Shown: piece after piece, positions 26,101 to 41,400 of the stretch | How the letters are laid out: every line of letters starts with the position of its first letter | Position numbering within the stretch: the first letter of the stretch is position 1 | Origin: Albula goreensis | Lineage: Eukaryota > Chordata > Actinopteri > Albuliformes > Albulidae | Assembly (NCBI GenBank): GCA_022829145.1 | Contig: CM040761.1 | Span: 13,512,245-13,576,244 of the forward strand | DNA length: 64,000 nucleotides | Reading direction: 5' to 3' | Translations under genes and position numbers: made by a program | The notes under the pieces: model-generated | Database searches by the model: none | Told to the model about the DNA's origin: nothing | What the model saw: the letters and a program-made list of their open reading frames with translations, nothing else

Positions 26101-29100
26101 GAAATCGGCAGGATGTTTACGGTAATGACAGGCGGGTCATGGCCGCTTAGGTTGTTGGTTTATTGGAGACACTTTATTGATTAGGAAACTATGTAATTAC
26201 CCTGTTGTCAGTAGCATGTTTGTTGAACAAGCATTGCAGAAATGTCGGCCACATGTTAAATGTATGGGCTCTCATCGATTGCAGAGGGCCTCATTGTGGT
26301 TGTAACTAGGCAGTGAAAAAGCTTTGTTTGTGCCTTTGCCTCTTTGAAGGCCTCACCATTGAAAACCAATAGAGATGTGTTGAGTGGTGAGTGCAGAGGG
26401 GTGAGTAGTGATAATCAGTGAATGCAAAAGTGTAGCTGAATGAATACACTTTTAGGTATTGGCGGTTGGTTTAATGCAATGGAAGGTGGAGAGGTTTGTG
26501 ATTAGTTTGGTGAGTGTATAGTAGTGAATGAGTGCAGTGGGGCTGTGTGTTTTTGGGTGGGTGTAGTGGAATTACCCCTGTGGGATTAGTTCATGGGTGT
26601 AGTTGGTGTGAGAACAGTGTGGTGAGTATATGTGGGTTAGGTGCTATGGGATTGATGTAATAATGTAAAGGAGCTAGGGTCAGTATATCAAGGTTGAATA
26701 GGATGTGTGCATTGGGTTGAGTCAAATGGGTTTGAGTGCAGTGTTGAGTACAGAGAATTTATTGTGGTTGATTGAGTATATATTTTTCATCCCACAGAAG
26801 CAGGAGACTGTGAGCCTGCAGCGTTGCCCTTGTCTGAGGAATACCTCAGCTCCAGAGACTGGCTAACCCAGTACGGGCTCAAAGCTCAGAAACTGCTGCT
26901 CTTTGATGCTCTTGCAGACTGTGCTTTCCGCCACTCTGATGGGGTGGTGAACGTCAATGTCAAGCCAGAGGATGAGAGCCTGCAAACCGATGCTGTGAGT
27001 GAGAGAGCCAGACTCAATCAAAACCCCAATGTGGCTGTTTTCACTGGTCTGCTGCACTTGTGTTGGACTCGATGTAGTAGGTTACAATTGAAGGCCATAT
27101 GTTGAGTGCCATTTAGCCATGTCCCTGTCTATTGTACCCTCTTCTCTCTAACTGTATCTTTTCCTCTGGGTCTCCCCTACTCCTTCCTTTTATGAGCTAC
27201 TGTTCAGCTGGCAATCTGCAGTGGAGGGTAATTCATGGGATCATTGCGGTCACTGCTTTTGTTGCAGTAATTACTCCTAGTGTTATAGGCAAATCTGTGT
27301 TCAGTCTTCTGGGGAACACCATTTTTCATGCTGTTTTTTATTACTGTTCGGCACTTAAACAGTCATTTGATTCGATGAGGAACGTGATTTTAGAGAAATC
27401 AGTTTTTATGTTGAGATTTCATTATATGAGGAACAAAACAGGAACTGCTTGCTCATCAGTTTTCTGGTGGGTGTCAAAATAATGGCAATTTGTAAGAACA
27501 GGAAAAACATTGTTCAAGGCCAGTATGTGGACTGGACCTTAAAATTGATAGTCAGGAGAGAAAAATTATGATGACTACAATTATAGAATAATGAAAGACC
27601 TAATAAAGACATATTGAGGAAAAAACTGCAATTTTTCCCAAGGGCAACATCGCTTGAATTTTTAAAAAACATTCTTGGTTTTTATTGTGGTTTGAAATAT
27701 TGTTTCTTTTGAACCTGCCTGGCTTGCTGATTTTCATCACCTCAGTTTTCTCGTTCTCTGACTGTTTTCTCTGTCTGTTTCTGTCCTTGAAGGAAACAAT
27801 TCATAAGCTTGTCAATGCCAAGTACTGTGACAGATTTGCCCACATGAAATGGAAGGATGGCTCAGTGGTTCATGTGTATGTCAGTGCGGAGAAGTGCAGG
27901 GGGTACGAGCAGCGGATGAAGGTGGCTCTGGAGAACCTGCAGAGGAGGTACTGAATGTTTTTCCCTGGTGGGACACTCAGCCAGTTCATACCATTACAGG
28001 GCCGATTGTAATACTTTCCCCCATTGCTTTTTACCCCCCATCCAGGCTGGAGTGGCTGGGCAGAGGCAGCAGAGAGCTGTTTGGGACAGTCGTAGAGGAA
28101 CGGGTGTATGTCCTCATAGACACCTCAGATTCCATGAAAGACCAGCTTCTTCTTCTGAAGGACAAGATTCACCAGCTCATTCAGGTTAAAATAAAAATTT
28201 TTCATGCAATATAGAATATGGGAGAAAAAGAGAATAGCAGTTTTTTACGCTGATTTTGCGCTGCAGTCTGAAAGCTTTCTGGTCGAGCGAGGGTCATGTA
28301 TTGGCCCTGTGCTGTGTCCATTCAGGAGCAGCTTTGCCATAAGGCCAAAGTGAATTTTGTGAAGTTCGGCTCAAGGGTGGCAGTGTGGAGAGAGAGGCTG
28401 GCAGAGGTGAGCCCGCAGAGTCTGGAGAATGCCTGGGGCTGGATCAGAGGGCTGCAGGTCAGTGCCTGACTAACACAGAATTCTTTAAACACTGATAAAA
28501 AAAGTCACAGGAATCATAAAAAAACTCACCATGCATGTAGTGTGCATAGTTACTGGTGATATCATACAATTGTTACCATTTGGCCATGGAAAAATTTGGA
28601 GTGTCTTAAGTTATTCTTCCAAATACATCTAACATGAATAACTGTATAATTTTCTTTTCACGAAAGTAGTATTAAACAACATACTATGACTGTTCTTTCA
28701 ATTCTTTCCTTTTGGGATCTAGGCATGGAAAAAGGGGGAGGTGGACAGGAGCATGGACAAGGTCGTGGGAGTGTTACACTAACATTCCAAGACTCTAAAA
28801 TCTGAGACAGCATGTGCAAGTTAATTCTATAAATGTTGCAGAATAGAGGAGGGTGTAATGCATTGATCTCTTTATCTAAAAAACAATGGGCTCGTTTCCT
28901 TCAGGCAAGGTTCTTAACCTGAATGGCTTTAGTAAATATTGTGATGTACAGTACATGGTTACTAGGAGAAAAGATGTACACTGTATAAGCCGGCCTGGAT
29001 AAGGGTGTGTGCTTGGGAGATAAATAATAAAACACATGATACATTTGAGTCTGATCCTTAAAAATGATTTAATGTAGTTTCAGCTGCCTGCCTGCTGAAC

Positions 29101-29197
29101 AAGCAACTCTTCCCTGGGTATTGCAATCAATATATTTTAAGACACAAAGGGGTGTAGGGTATGTGGTATCCGCAAGAATAGCTTAAGCCTTAATTGG

Positions 29198-29279
<82 letters not shown>

Positions 29280-32200
29280 TGTCATGGCAGCGGGAGAGAA
29301 TGTGAAGCGTTATCCTTTGGGTCTCATAACTTAAATAACAGCTAGTCCGACAGGCCCATGTTCTGTGTTGCAAAGTATTTTATTTATCTGAGCTAAGATA
29401 AGCCCCCATCTCTGAGCCCATAGATAAAAATGAGGTTCATTAAAAAGGTCTATAACTGGCTATTGTGGTCAGTCCTGTTTGTATGGAATCCAGGACTGGG
29501 GTGAGTCAAGGTTATGATTCTGTGGGAAATCCCTCCCATTCTTAATACTGGTGAAATCCCATAGCCCTATCATGTATGGTAGAGTCATGTTTCTACGGAA
29601 TCCTGCATTTTTCATGTTGTATTGTGGTAGAGTTATCGATGACATCATTCAGGTGTTGATAAAGTTTCACTGGTGCTGTATTGTGGAGGAGGGGAGGTTG
29701 TTTATCAGGGTGTATTTTTGGATAAGGTTCCAGACTGATCATTTGCTGTTTGTTGTGATCCCCAGGCCGGAGGCTCTACCAACACTCTGAGCGCTCTGCG
29801 ACTGGCGCTTGCAGATGTTGGCACACAGGCTGTTTATCTCCTGACTGATGGAAGGCCAGATCAGGTACTACCTTTCCTACTACCTACAAAGGGGTGTCAT
29901 CACAAATACAGATAAAGCAAATGATCAGCTCCTGTGTATCCTCCAGCTTCTTTATTTTCTAAAAGTAACATTCAAGAGACTATGGATTAAGATGGTAGTG
30001 CATGATAGCTGGATATGATTTGTATAAAAACTATCAACTGTACATTTATTAAATTAATAAATAATTAAAATATAATATATTGTTATAGAGACTTGTCAAC
30101 ATTTGGAGACTTCCACAGTAATCATAACTGATACATTTCTGTCTTACAGTCAAACGAGTCCAACAGCTGTTTTACAGTTTAAACATTCAACATATATGTG
30201 TTCTATGTTAATTAAATTCATTTTAAATTCACTGATATTCCACATGTTCACCAAAAAGCAGATTGTGGTCCACTGCTATATTTCAATGCACTTACTGTAT
30301 TTTATGTAGCTAAATGAATTAATTTAGTAAATTAATTAAGGTATCCTACCCATGATGTCCATTTTAACTTTCTTATATGCGTTTTCCCAGCCTACTGGCA
30401 CTGTGCTGGCACAGGTCCGTCTGAGTCCAGGGGTTCCGGTCCATACCATTTCCTTCAACTGCAAGGATCCGGAGGCCAATCGCTTCCTGAACGAGCTGGC
30501 CCTGGAGACAGGGGGGAGGTACCATTGCTTCCAGCATGCTCCCAAGGAGCCAGGAAACCCTCTGCCTTACGTGGTACGCTCTGCATTGTAAATATTTGAA
30601 AATATTTGATTACCTTTACTGAGTTGACACCAAGCAGGGATGTGTTTTTCCAGATTCAATAGAAAATGCAGATTTTTTTGGTATTGAATATCTCAGTAAG
30701 ACATGGGTATGTCAGAACCACATAAATAAAGAGATTTGACTGCTAACAGCGGGAGAAAAAAATCTGCAATAAAAGCCAAATATTAGCTGCCACTGGGACA
30801 GTTGGGGTCTTAAAATCTATTTCCTGATTAATATAGAAAATTGTTCCTTGTATTACTATTCTTGAAAAACTTAGCTCTCTATGTGTTTTACTTGCACCCC
30901 CAGAGTGAGGACACACACCTCTTGAGATCTGAGCTTGAACAGGGAACAAAAGATCTTGAGAGTGTTCTGAAACTCCGTGCAGAATGTGTGATGTTGGATT
31001 GGTACCACAATGGGGGCAATGTCACAGTTAAAAGGTAAATGTGAAAAAAGAAAACAATTTCAGGTCACCTCTTTTCTGATTTTCATGAGACCTCCTGTCG
31101 AAGACTAAACTGCTCAAAGCAACTGGACTAAACCATTTTTCTGGGCATGGACTGTTAACACGAAAATGTTAACTGAAAAGAACTTCAGAATATATAGGCA
31201 AAACCCATATAATGCCCCCACCATACTTACTTCACAATTTGAGAAAATTGAATTGAACCTGATTTCTGAATATGAGCAGTAATGTCATTGACTCCTCCCT
31301 CTAGGAGTGGTGAGCGACCCCACAGTGCCCCCCGGCTGCAGAATGTAGAGAGAGATTGCAGGCCTCGGACGGCACTGGGATGTGCTCCAACATCACACCG
31401 CGGCCTCCAAACCCAGCTGCCCATCGCCCAGGCCCAGAGCCCACACACTCGACAAGCACGGCGTGCAGGTCAGCCAACCACAATACCACTACACAATAGT
31501 TCTTCACGTACAGAACTGTCACTATCTGCTTTTATTTGTTATGCAGGGAGCAAGTTCTGCAAGCTCTTTCTTGTCTGCCTTGTCTAATCAGCACCATCAT
31601 AAACCCTGAGAAAGCTAAATGTACGGAAGTGATTGTGAAGCAATATAAAGGGTTAGCTGTGTCACATAACACGAGTGCTACTCAGCTATTATTTTAGCTG
31701 TGTTCCACCCACAATGTATTTAAGCCCAGATCCATGTGTTTTTGACCAGGTGGAATGTGTTTTCTCTGCAGCACCACTCTCTCTTTGACCTCGATGTGCT
31801 GTCTCTTAGAGCATTGCGTTCTCAGCTTGACTGCAGAGAGTCACAGCCATATACAAATAATGCTTGCGTTCCATGTTTGTCACTTTAGCACACACAAAGG
31901 CCAGTCTGCTGAGGTTCCTTAGCAACGGAGTCAGCATCAGTGACAGGGGCAAAGACCTCCTACAGGAATGGATGCTTCCAGAGACCCTGTCCCTTTTCCA
32001 GACCAATGCTGACAAGCAGAACCAGGTTCTCAACAGTGAGTTTCAAAATGGCTTTAGCTGTCATTCACTGAGCAATAGTATGTTTTAAAGTAAATGTATG
32101 ATATGGTACATATCGCAGACACAAGTTGTATATGTAGATAGATATGTAGATTGATATCTTTATATTATGTATATTTTTCTGATTTATTTATGACAATATA

Positions 32201-35200
32201 AGTCAATATTTATATTAATCAAAGCAAATAGCTGAGCATAATGAATCATATTTGTTCTTTATTAAATCCGCATTCATGCTGGGGCCTCAGGGGAACAGTT
32301 CTTTACAGTCAGCTATCTCTCCAAACGATGCAAACTAAAAATGAGTCATTGAAAAGGCTTTTTGTAAGTGTGATTGTTGTTTTAAGACAGACATGGCTGG
32401 TTCATGTCCATGTTTACATGTATTTGACCCAGGTCTTGACTTATCTTCCATGGATGATGGCCAAACAAAATCAAAGAGGAAATCTCACAAGGAGTGAGTA
32501 CAGCCATGTGTTCTACACTCGCCCAGTGAATTCACCCCGCTAAACAGCAAAACCTAAGACATGCAAACCTAGCATAGTCTTTTCTTGTTAGCTTAGTGAA
32601 TTTAATTGATAAATGAGGACATGCTGTTGAAGTGGAAAACAAGGAAACAAGCAGCTTGTTTGAGCCGTAAGACCTGACTTATCTATGACCTTTGCCCTTT
32701 GCCCTCTGACCTCTTCTCCTCATTTTGCTGTAGATCCTTGAGCATGTCTTCAGCCTCCTGGCTTCGGACAAATAGCTTGGTTGCCAGGAGACTGACCATA
32801 ATTGATGCCTTGGCCCCAACGGCCATCCCCCAGAGTGCCAAATTCGTCCCCATCCTGGAGAAGTACATCTACTCGAAAGTGTTTGATGAGGTAGGACCTA
32901 GCTGTAGCCACTGTGGATGCTAGATTAATCCAGTTGGCATTACACCAAGAAAATGTGCCTGTTTTATTCACAATTTATTTGAGGACACTGCGTTCTCAAT
33001 GACATGTGCTGGAAGTAAATATCTATGAGGGGACAGCTTCTTTCTCTGAATGCAGTGAGCTATATCTAAACTGTCTGGAGAATTTTGTATTTCTTTTTTA
33101 ATCCAAGCACTTTATTTAAAGGCAAAACACTTAAATTTTTTTCACATTGGAATATTATTTGGAAATAATACTTTTAACATTTTAATGTTTGCTTATTGGA
33201 AATTATTCAGTGCCCACTGTTTTGTCCTGACACCAGTATGACTGCAATTTCGCATAAAGACTGCAGAGGGCAGTGTGTTGACACAATAATCTCAGAAAGA
33301 TGATTTTGTATTGTTCTGATCTTGTCTGTGTGTATATGCAGGGAGTAGACAAAATACTGGAATCTCTAGTTAAAAAAGAAATAAATATGTGTTTCATATT
33401 AATGTTGCTATTCACTATCAGTATGTTTCTCCATAAAATGTGTTTTAAAACCAATACTGTAGTATGTTATTTTCTAAATTAACATCTCACAGATCATCTT
33501 AGAGATGCTAAAAGTGATCAGAATTGTAGGTGTGCTGGTGACAGAAATGGCAACATCATGTACTCTGCATAGTACTATTTTGGCCAAGGAATATGAAAAT
33601 ATTTTTGGAGAGCAGGTGCACCCTAAGAGAAAAACATTGTTCCCTCAAGATGTTCCTAAACTTCTGCTTTCATGAATACCAGAATGAAGTCACCTTCCAT
33701 GGCTTTACCAGGTCTAAAGTTCAGTAAACCTTTATTGGCAGTTCTGGACTGTTGAGTATAGAACAGATTTACTCTTCTATCTCCCAGGGAATCGGGGCTT
33801 CTTCTTCTTTGAGAATGGTTCCTTATCCCACTTGAAACAAAACTGACGCTTTTCAGAAAGACTGAAGCTGCCCTGAGGGCAAAGGGTGGCCCACCTCCTT
33901 ATTAGTTAATAAATATTCTTATTATAGATAGCTTCCATTATGTCGAGAGAAAGAGGGTAGAGGAGAGAGCATACACATACATAAAGAATTATATTAATCA
34001 TTTTATTTTACAATGTAAACCTTTCACACTGCTCTACCTCATTATTTAAGTGTATGTTCTTGAATTATACATGATTTTTTAATTATACACTGCATATAGT
34101 GCTAGGAGAATATAATAAGTAAAAAGTAAAACATTTCAGTAGTTTGACATAGTGACACCCTTGACACCTTTAAAATGGGATATATTAGAGCTGCCCAGAA
34201 CTTCACCTCCTGCAGTTTTTAGTAAATAGCTGTACCTAAGCAGAGCATTACTGGGCAAATTCAGGGGATGGGGGATCCACAAAGAAGCATAGATTCTGTC
34301 TTCCAAACCTATCCTCAGGTTTATGCATTTATACTTATAAGTTATCACCTAAAATCACACTTACTGGTGTTGAAGTGATTGCGTCTGGATTGGAATATCA
34401 GTCGTAGTTATCCGTAGGTGTTGCTATTCCTGGTATCCTGGCAGATTCTGTAAAAATCTATATTGATCTAGACACCAAATCATTTCCTCACGTTGTTTCT
34501 ATTCACACACCTTCACCTGCTCTCCTTGGGTTAATGCTATTCATGGAAAATGTATTTTTCTGATGTTGTTGTTGTTGTTTTCTGAGGATCATGCAGATTG
34601 TTCCATTATTTGCATGTATAGTGTGTGAGGTATGATGTTGTAGTAATTCTGCCCTCCTGATGGTGCAGTGCAGAGAGGTGCATCTCCAGGGGCCGAAGTG
34701 AGCCCTGCCTGTTTGACAGACACAGACTCTACAAACGCAACAAGTCCTGACTTGTAAGCTGTCATTCCGAAGTCTCCCTAACAACCAAGTAGTTCTCTGA
34801 AAGTGCTCTGTAGCTCTGAGAATTGTGTTGGGCAGCACTTAATATCAATTCTAAAGACATATTTCAGAACCCAGCTGTGGTGTATAAGGTAAATTCTAGA
34901 ATATTTTCTTTTTGTCTTTGTAACTGAAAAATATTTACCTCTGAAGTATGTTATGCTGGAGAGCCAAGCTGAAACATGAACATAGAAAATTACATTTTTG
35001 CTCTTGTTAACCAAAGAGAAAAGCAAAGGACATGTACATCATTAAAATGAACTGATTGCAGTCTATGGTTTAGTAATGCTGTGTCTGCTCAGTGTTTCAT
35101 TAACCATATTACTTTCTACAATGCATGATGATAAATCTATCCTCACCTCTCATCCCAAGTGGGTGTCATGAAAACAGGATTCCAGTAAGGCAACACATTT

Positions 35201-38200
35201 TATACTGCACTCAGCTCCCAGAAATCCATTTTGTTTCTACCTCACTACATACGATATCTTATAGTGTATAATTTTTAAGCTATGCCAGGTGTTTTGGTTT
35301 TTTTAGTGTTTACTTTTTATTTTTGTAACTGTATAGAGGTTTCAAAAGGATTCATAAACTTGGGAAATCAAAGGAGGATATTTCCAAGCCTTCGTTCTGT
35401 ACTTACCCATTAAAGATCAATACACGTTTGCTGGCCTCATTTAATCCCACAGTCACACCCTGCTTCCTAACTGTACAACACTCTGATACGATTGTGTGTA
35501 CTCCACTCATTGTGTGGCTGTGGCCCACACAATAAAAGGATATGCAGATCACAGAGAGCATTTTCATAGAGACTTTTGGACAGGTACAGATTTAATAGCA
35601 TTCAGGATGTCGTGTACACCGCTGCACCTGGGGTTTCATTTTCTGAGGGCTCAGCGCGTTTGCGGCAGTGCCCAGAAAGCAATTCTGTGCTGACTTTTCT
35701 TCATTTGTATAGGGACCTGTTGTGTGCGTACCCGAGAGAGGGTTATGCTGCTTCACTGAATTCTTTGTTATTGTACCTCTGGCAAACAGCAATCTGAGTC
35801 ACGGCTTCAAGAGGGAAAATTGTATAGCTGTGAGTGGCGTAAACAGGAAGTCCTTCATGAAAATTCCTCAGTACATTTTACAGATTGTAGTGTGCTTTCT
35901 AATTCATTGGGCAGGGATTGGAGAGGTAACAAATGAGGCTACCATGGAAACTCATTTTTTGAAAGGTTTGCTTTGTGTGCTCCTTTCTTTAGGGTGACCC
36001 TGACCAGTATGCAGAGAAAATGAAACACATGAATTCCTCTCTGCCAACATGTTCCAGCTCTCATCATTAAAAAGGACATTAACACTGTTGCAGTGCGGTT
36101 GTAACAATACTTTATGACAGTCACCAATTTAATTCACATCACACAGAATGGAGGAATTGTCATGAATTCATTTCTGTTGTAAAACAGAATCATATACATT
36201 TACATAGTTCTTGACAAATGAGTTGGATCTGTGCATGTATGTGTTTGTGTATGTGTGTTTGTGTGTGTGAGTGTGAGCCTGCAAATGAGAATGAGTGTGT
36301 GTGTGCATGCATGCATGTAAATGTGTGTTTACATATGAGTAGGTATGTGCATGCGTGCTGATCTCAGGTGAGCTATGCCGTTTCAGGCGTTCCCATTGGC
36401 CCACCTCAGCAGCAGCACACAGCAGCTGACTCTAGTAAACCCATCGGCCGTGAACCTGGAAGAATACAAAACCAGACTGCAGGGAGCTCTACAGGACTAC
36501 CACAGGTCAGTCCACTGAAGACTGATAGAAGCGTGCGCTAGTGTTATAGTAGTAGTGTATATGATTCATATTTGATCAGGGTAACAGAAAAGACACCAGG
36601 CTTTCACACACAGGAGGGTCTCTGAGTGGGAGCATGCTGTAGCAGGACTGCAGGGGGTAACAGTTGCCAGTGAGGAGGAGTGAGATCCTTTTCCTCATTT
36701 ATCATTATTATTCATAATGTACTTCCTCAGCAGATGCCCTTCTCTCGAGTGGCTTGCAAAGCTTACACTTTTTGCACACAATCCATTTCTACAGCTGGAT
36801 ATTTTACTGAAGCAATTCATTTTAAGTAGCTCACTCAAGGGACCAACAGCAGTGCACAACCTTGGATTTGAACCTATAGCTTCTGAGTTACAAGCCTAGT
36901 TTCTTAACGAATAAAGATAGAAGATAAATTACATTGTATGGCCGCATAGAGAATGATCATATAGGGAGCATATATATCTATATAGTCATAAGACAGTCAT
37001 TAAATATTGAAAATAAATGAAAGCTACAGCAGTTATCTTTCTCCCAGGTATTTGTGGTGATACTTTAGAATGGGGTGCAGTAATAAATGCTTGATTAAAT
37101 ATTAATAAGTACATAACACTCAATTAAAAATCCATTGTTGATTGGTAGCCCACATTAATAAATGGTAGAAAATGTGTTATGTAAAGAAAAAAATACAACA
37201 AAGTATTTTGAAGGACATATAAACACTTTATTAAGCATTAATAACTGCACTGCACTCTAAAGTTGCCGTTTGTTTGTTAAACACATTTTGATACAAAGTG
37301 TTATTGTGTTCAACAAATGTGTTAGAAAATAGATACCTTTATTCAGCATTGAATGTTTTAAATTTCCCATATAAAGCTATGCTCTTTGTAATGAAGGTAA
37401 CAGTAAGGCAATAGTCCATACCAAAGCCATCAGAATGAGTGATTAGCACTGCACATGCAAAGTGACAGTACCAACAGTAATAGACTGCTGTCAGTAAACA
37501 TTGGTAAAAATTGATGAAAATCAATAAACATCCTCTCCTTTATTCTTCAGGCGCCTAGATTTGATTGTATGGAGAGCATTGACTCAAGAAGAAAAAGATA
37601 AGTGAGTATCTTTCATTTCCATTTCTTGATATGCCTCAGTGAACAATGATTCGAAGTTACAGACAGACTCAAATTCAAAGACCTTTACACTAAACTTAAC
37701 TGCTGCAAAAGCAGAAATGCATGTACCTCTGATATTTATGCCTTACTCTTTATTTCATAGCATAAATGTCACACACAATCCCTTTTGAGATAAAAATTGC
37801 AGTTATGCATTACATTAAATGGCAGTTAGGGAATCTGTGTACAGACAAACTCTTCTGTTTTTTAAACAACCTGGAAATTGCACTCAGTCAATGCTATATT
37901 TCATGGAAGTTAATGTCAAGCAGACTTCCATGTGATGTATAAGTTGTGTGAATGTACAAACCCCTTGAACATTCTGAACCCAAAGGTTTGGTAGCGACAA
38001 GCCTGTGTCGTTCCAAGAGCATCGGGAGGCTCTGCTTGGGGCCCTGGAGAGCCTGGGCTGGCCCCTGCCACGGGAGGAGGTGAGCCTGCTGGAGGACCAG
38101 ATCAGCATGGGCCTCACCTTCCTGCAGCAGGCCTCCGACCTACAGCGGGCCTCCAAGCAAAGCACCAGCACCCGGGACACTGTGAGTCACCTGGATTTTC

Positions 38201-38358
38201 TGTTTCTTAGTTTAAAGGATTCCCTCTGTTGGTCAGACATATGTATGTTTGCTGTTAGAGGTGCACTGTAGAGACTGTTGGGCTGAGGTCACAGCATAGT
38301 GAAAGTCTAGAAGATTCCAGTCTCCCACCAAAACTGAGAATTTCAATATGCCTTGTAT

Positions 38359-38422
<64 letters not shown>

Positions 38423-41400
38423 CTGTATTCTCTCTAAAATGACAGAGACACTCACCATAGCTTTTACAACTAAGACATTTGCAATAAGGTTACCATTGTT
38501 TTTGAAATAAAACTTAGATTTACTTCTCTGTAGTTAATATTCATAGGGCCCTGGTGAATTTGGGAAAATAAAGTGGAGCCACGTTTAAGAAGAAAAGCTT
38601 GTTACTGTAGTTGAAGAAGTAAAACAAGTGTAATGACGTAAGGGAGCTCTGGACCACAAAGAATCTGGCAGCAGAAGGCAAAGGAGGCTTTTTAAAATTT
38701 CATCTGAGCTATGAAATTGTATTTTATCTGCTCTCCCCTCTCTGAAATCAAAGTAATTGCGTATTTCTCTAAGCTGGAATGATAAAGCGAGGCCTGTAAC
38801 AACTGGCAAGGCCTAACAATTACTACTGTCTTCTGAATGGTTCCAATTATTATTCATGATATTTTAGTCAAAGTAGTTTCAAAGAAAGGATCCTAAAAGT
38901 GGTTGATCGAGGTGATTAGGTATTTGCAAGTGAGATAGATTAAAGAGTGATTGCAGAAAAAGAAGATCTTTCTCTGACTTGAAAGAGAATGATGTGAAAT
39001 ATCTAATGTCCTCATGTCCTCAGAGAGAGATTTTGTATGCAGGAGTCAGAAGTTTTAGTCATCCCTCACTCCGGTCTGGACCTCGTTATCCTGTATCATC
39101 TTGGCCACCACTGTTTGATATTTATCTTTTACATAGAGTTCTGCAGCCTTATCTGAATGCTGATTTCAGCTGATGAAGATCCAGATGTGTTCAGCAATGT
39201 GACAACATGCAAACAGCCCTGCCCACAAGTCTAGTCCTGCTCTATCAGTTAAATGTTCCAGGGTATGGACTGTTTGAGTGCACAAGAGAGCATGTATCAT
39301 TCATTTGGAAACATGCTGTAGAATATATGTACTGTGTATGGTCTTTACTTTAAAGAATAATGAAAGTAACCCTTTGCACAATGTCCATTGTGGAGGGCAG
39401 GACTTATTTCTTGCTGAACATGCAGTGACTCTGTGAGTGTGGCACCCCCAGAGGCTGCTGGGTAACAGTATGATGTCACAGAACAAGCACCCGGCAGCAG
39501 ATGACAAATTAATTGTGGTTAAGGTGCCATGTCTCTGAGGGGGAGCTCTGAGGACCTCCCAGCCTCCTGCATCCTAAAGCCCCATGCCAGGGCTAATTAA
39601 ATCAAGGATCTTTTCTACATGTGATGCTAATACCAAAGACTATTGTTTCCCTCCCCTCCAAGGACTAGAAAACAGTCTTTCCTCTTATGAGTGTAATAGC
39701 TCCTGTTTTTTCATTGGCTGCAATATACTATGTCCGACTGCAATGAGAGAGAGCTGCCAGCACTCTACACCCTGCTCATAATTCTGATTGGAGCCCTGCC
39801 ACTGAAATGATTAAACCTGTGCTGAGGGGGCTTTACACTATATGTCAAAACACAGAGAAGACCCAAAGCCAGCGTGGGAGGTAAATCAAAAGAAACCAGG
39901 CTTCAATATGAGACACACCGAGACTGAAGAGGGGAGGGGATAGACAGAGAAAGGTCATATGAAATGAGCGCTGCATTATCTTCCAATTATCTGCTCAGTA
40001 ATTGTTTTCTGATGTTTTGTAGGTGATGCCTATTAGTTGAACAGCTCTGAGTTCATGCCCTGAGGTACTACTTTGTAATATTCCATGTGTAACAGACCAC
40101 AGCATGAAAACACAACATGCTAATGCAGCAGCAGCTACAAGGCTCAAAGCCCTTGTTGTCAGTGCTGAGCACAGCAATGGGAAACCTAAAGAATGGCACA
40201 GAATGCACTTTAAGATTCAGGTTCCTTTTCTGAGGCTAAAGCTCAGAGCCTGTCTGCCTTCACCATGCTCACATCAAACAGCAGTCTGCTGTGTTCCTGA
40301 TGTCCTAGGAAATTGAGCAGAGAACAGAGAGTCCCTTGATCAGAGAACAGAAGCCCAAACGCAGGAGGACACTGGACACGCTGAAGGGTCAGAGAGTCCT
40401 GGCCAGGTCAGAGACCGATGGGTTTTATTATCATGGTAAGATCCACCTTCTTTATCCAGAAAAGAACATATGTAAGCTTGTAAAATTTAATGAAACTGAG
40501 CAATGGTTTCAAAGCACCAGCTTGTATAGCTTTCAGAAAGGCACGACGATACAGAAGTTATGGCTAAGTCAGTATTCCCTGGTCATAATAGTCTCATCTC
40601 TCAATAATCTTAAAGACACTAACATAATTGCTATTAGCTACCAAGTAATATTAAAATATAAAAAGTACAATAATTACAAGTGAAAATGTGCTAGAAATAC
40701 CTCATGTACTGTGTTATTTGCAATACTGAGGTAATGCTGGCCTGCCATGTGTGATGCTGGTATTTAATAAAGCTAACATCCCTGTGTCAGGTACTGTGAG
40801 GAAGCGTCTTCCCGCAAAGAGAGTGATGGTAGATTTCAGCAGCGGCGACACTGAGGTCATTCCCCTGGGGTCTCTCATTACTGTGGGAGGGGCTGGGCCC
40901 TGTCCCCCACTGAGGGTAAGGCTTAACCACGCACTCGAGTGTCTCCATGGCTCCTCTGACACACTGCCACCTGTTATCTGATTTCAGCTTTTATGCCCTG
41001 GAGAGCTGCAGGATCCCATCAAGTTTTGGTGGTTTTGTTCGGATCAGTAGCCAATTTAGGCCTTCACTGATTCACAATTTAGACAATCAAAGACTAAGGT
41101 TTAGCAGTTAAACACCAGAAAACTAGGTGACACTGTGGCCCTCCAGGACTACAATCTGACATAGGATCAATAGGACCAACAGTCAATTGTATTCCACCAA
41201 AAGACTTGTTATTGTCCAATTATCCCAATGCTCTTTGTTTCAGACAATTTTTTTCAAAAGAAAAAGCTATATCCACTTGTAATCGCTATATAGCAAGATT
41301 TCGTTCTGGCATCTGACATCTTATCCAGGTTGGAGATTGTGTGCTTGTTGGCTCTGGGATGGAGGGTGCGGGCGACTGCTTTGTCCCTGGGGTTGTCATA

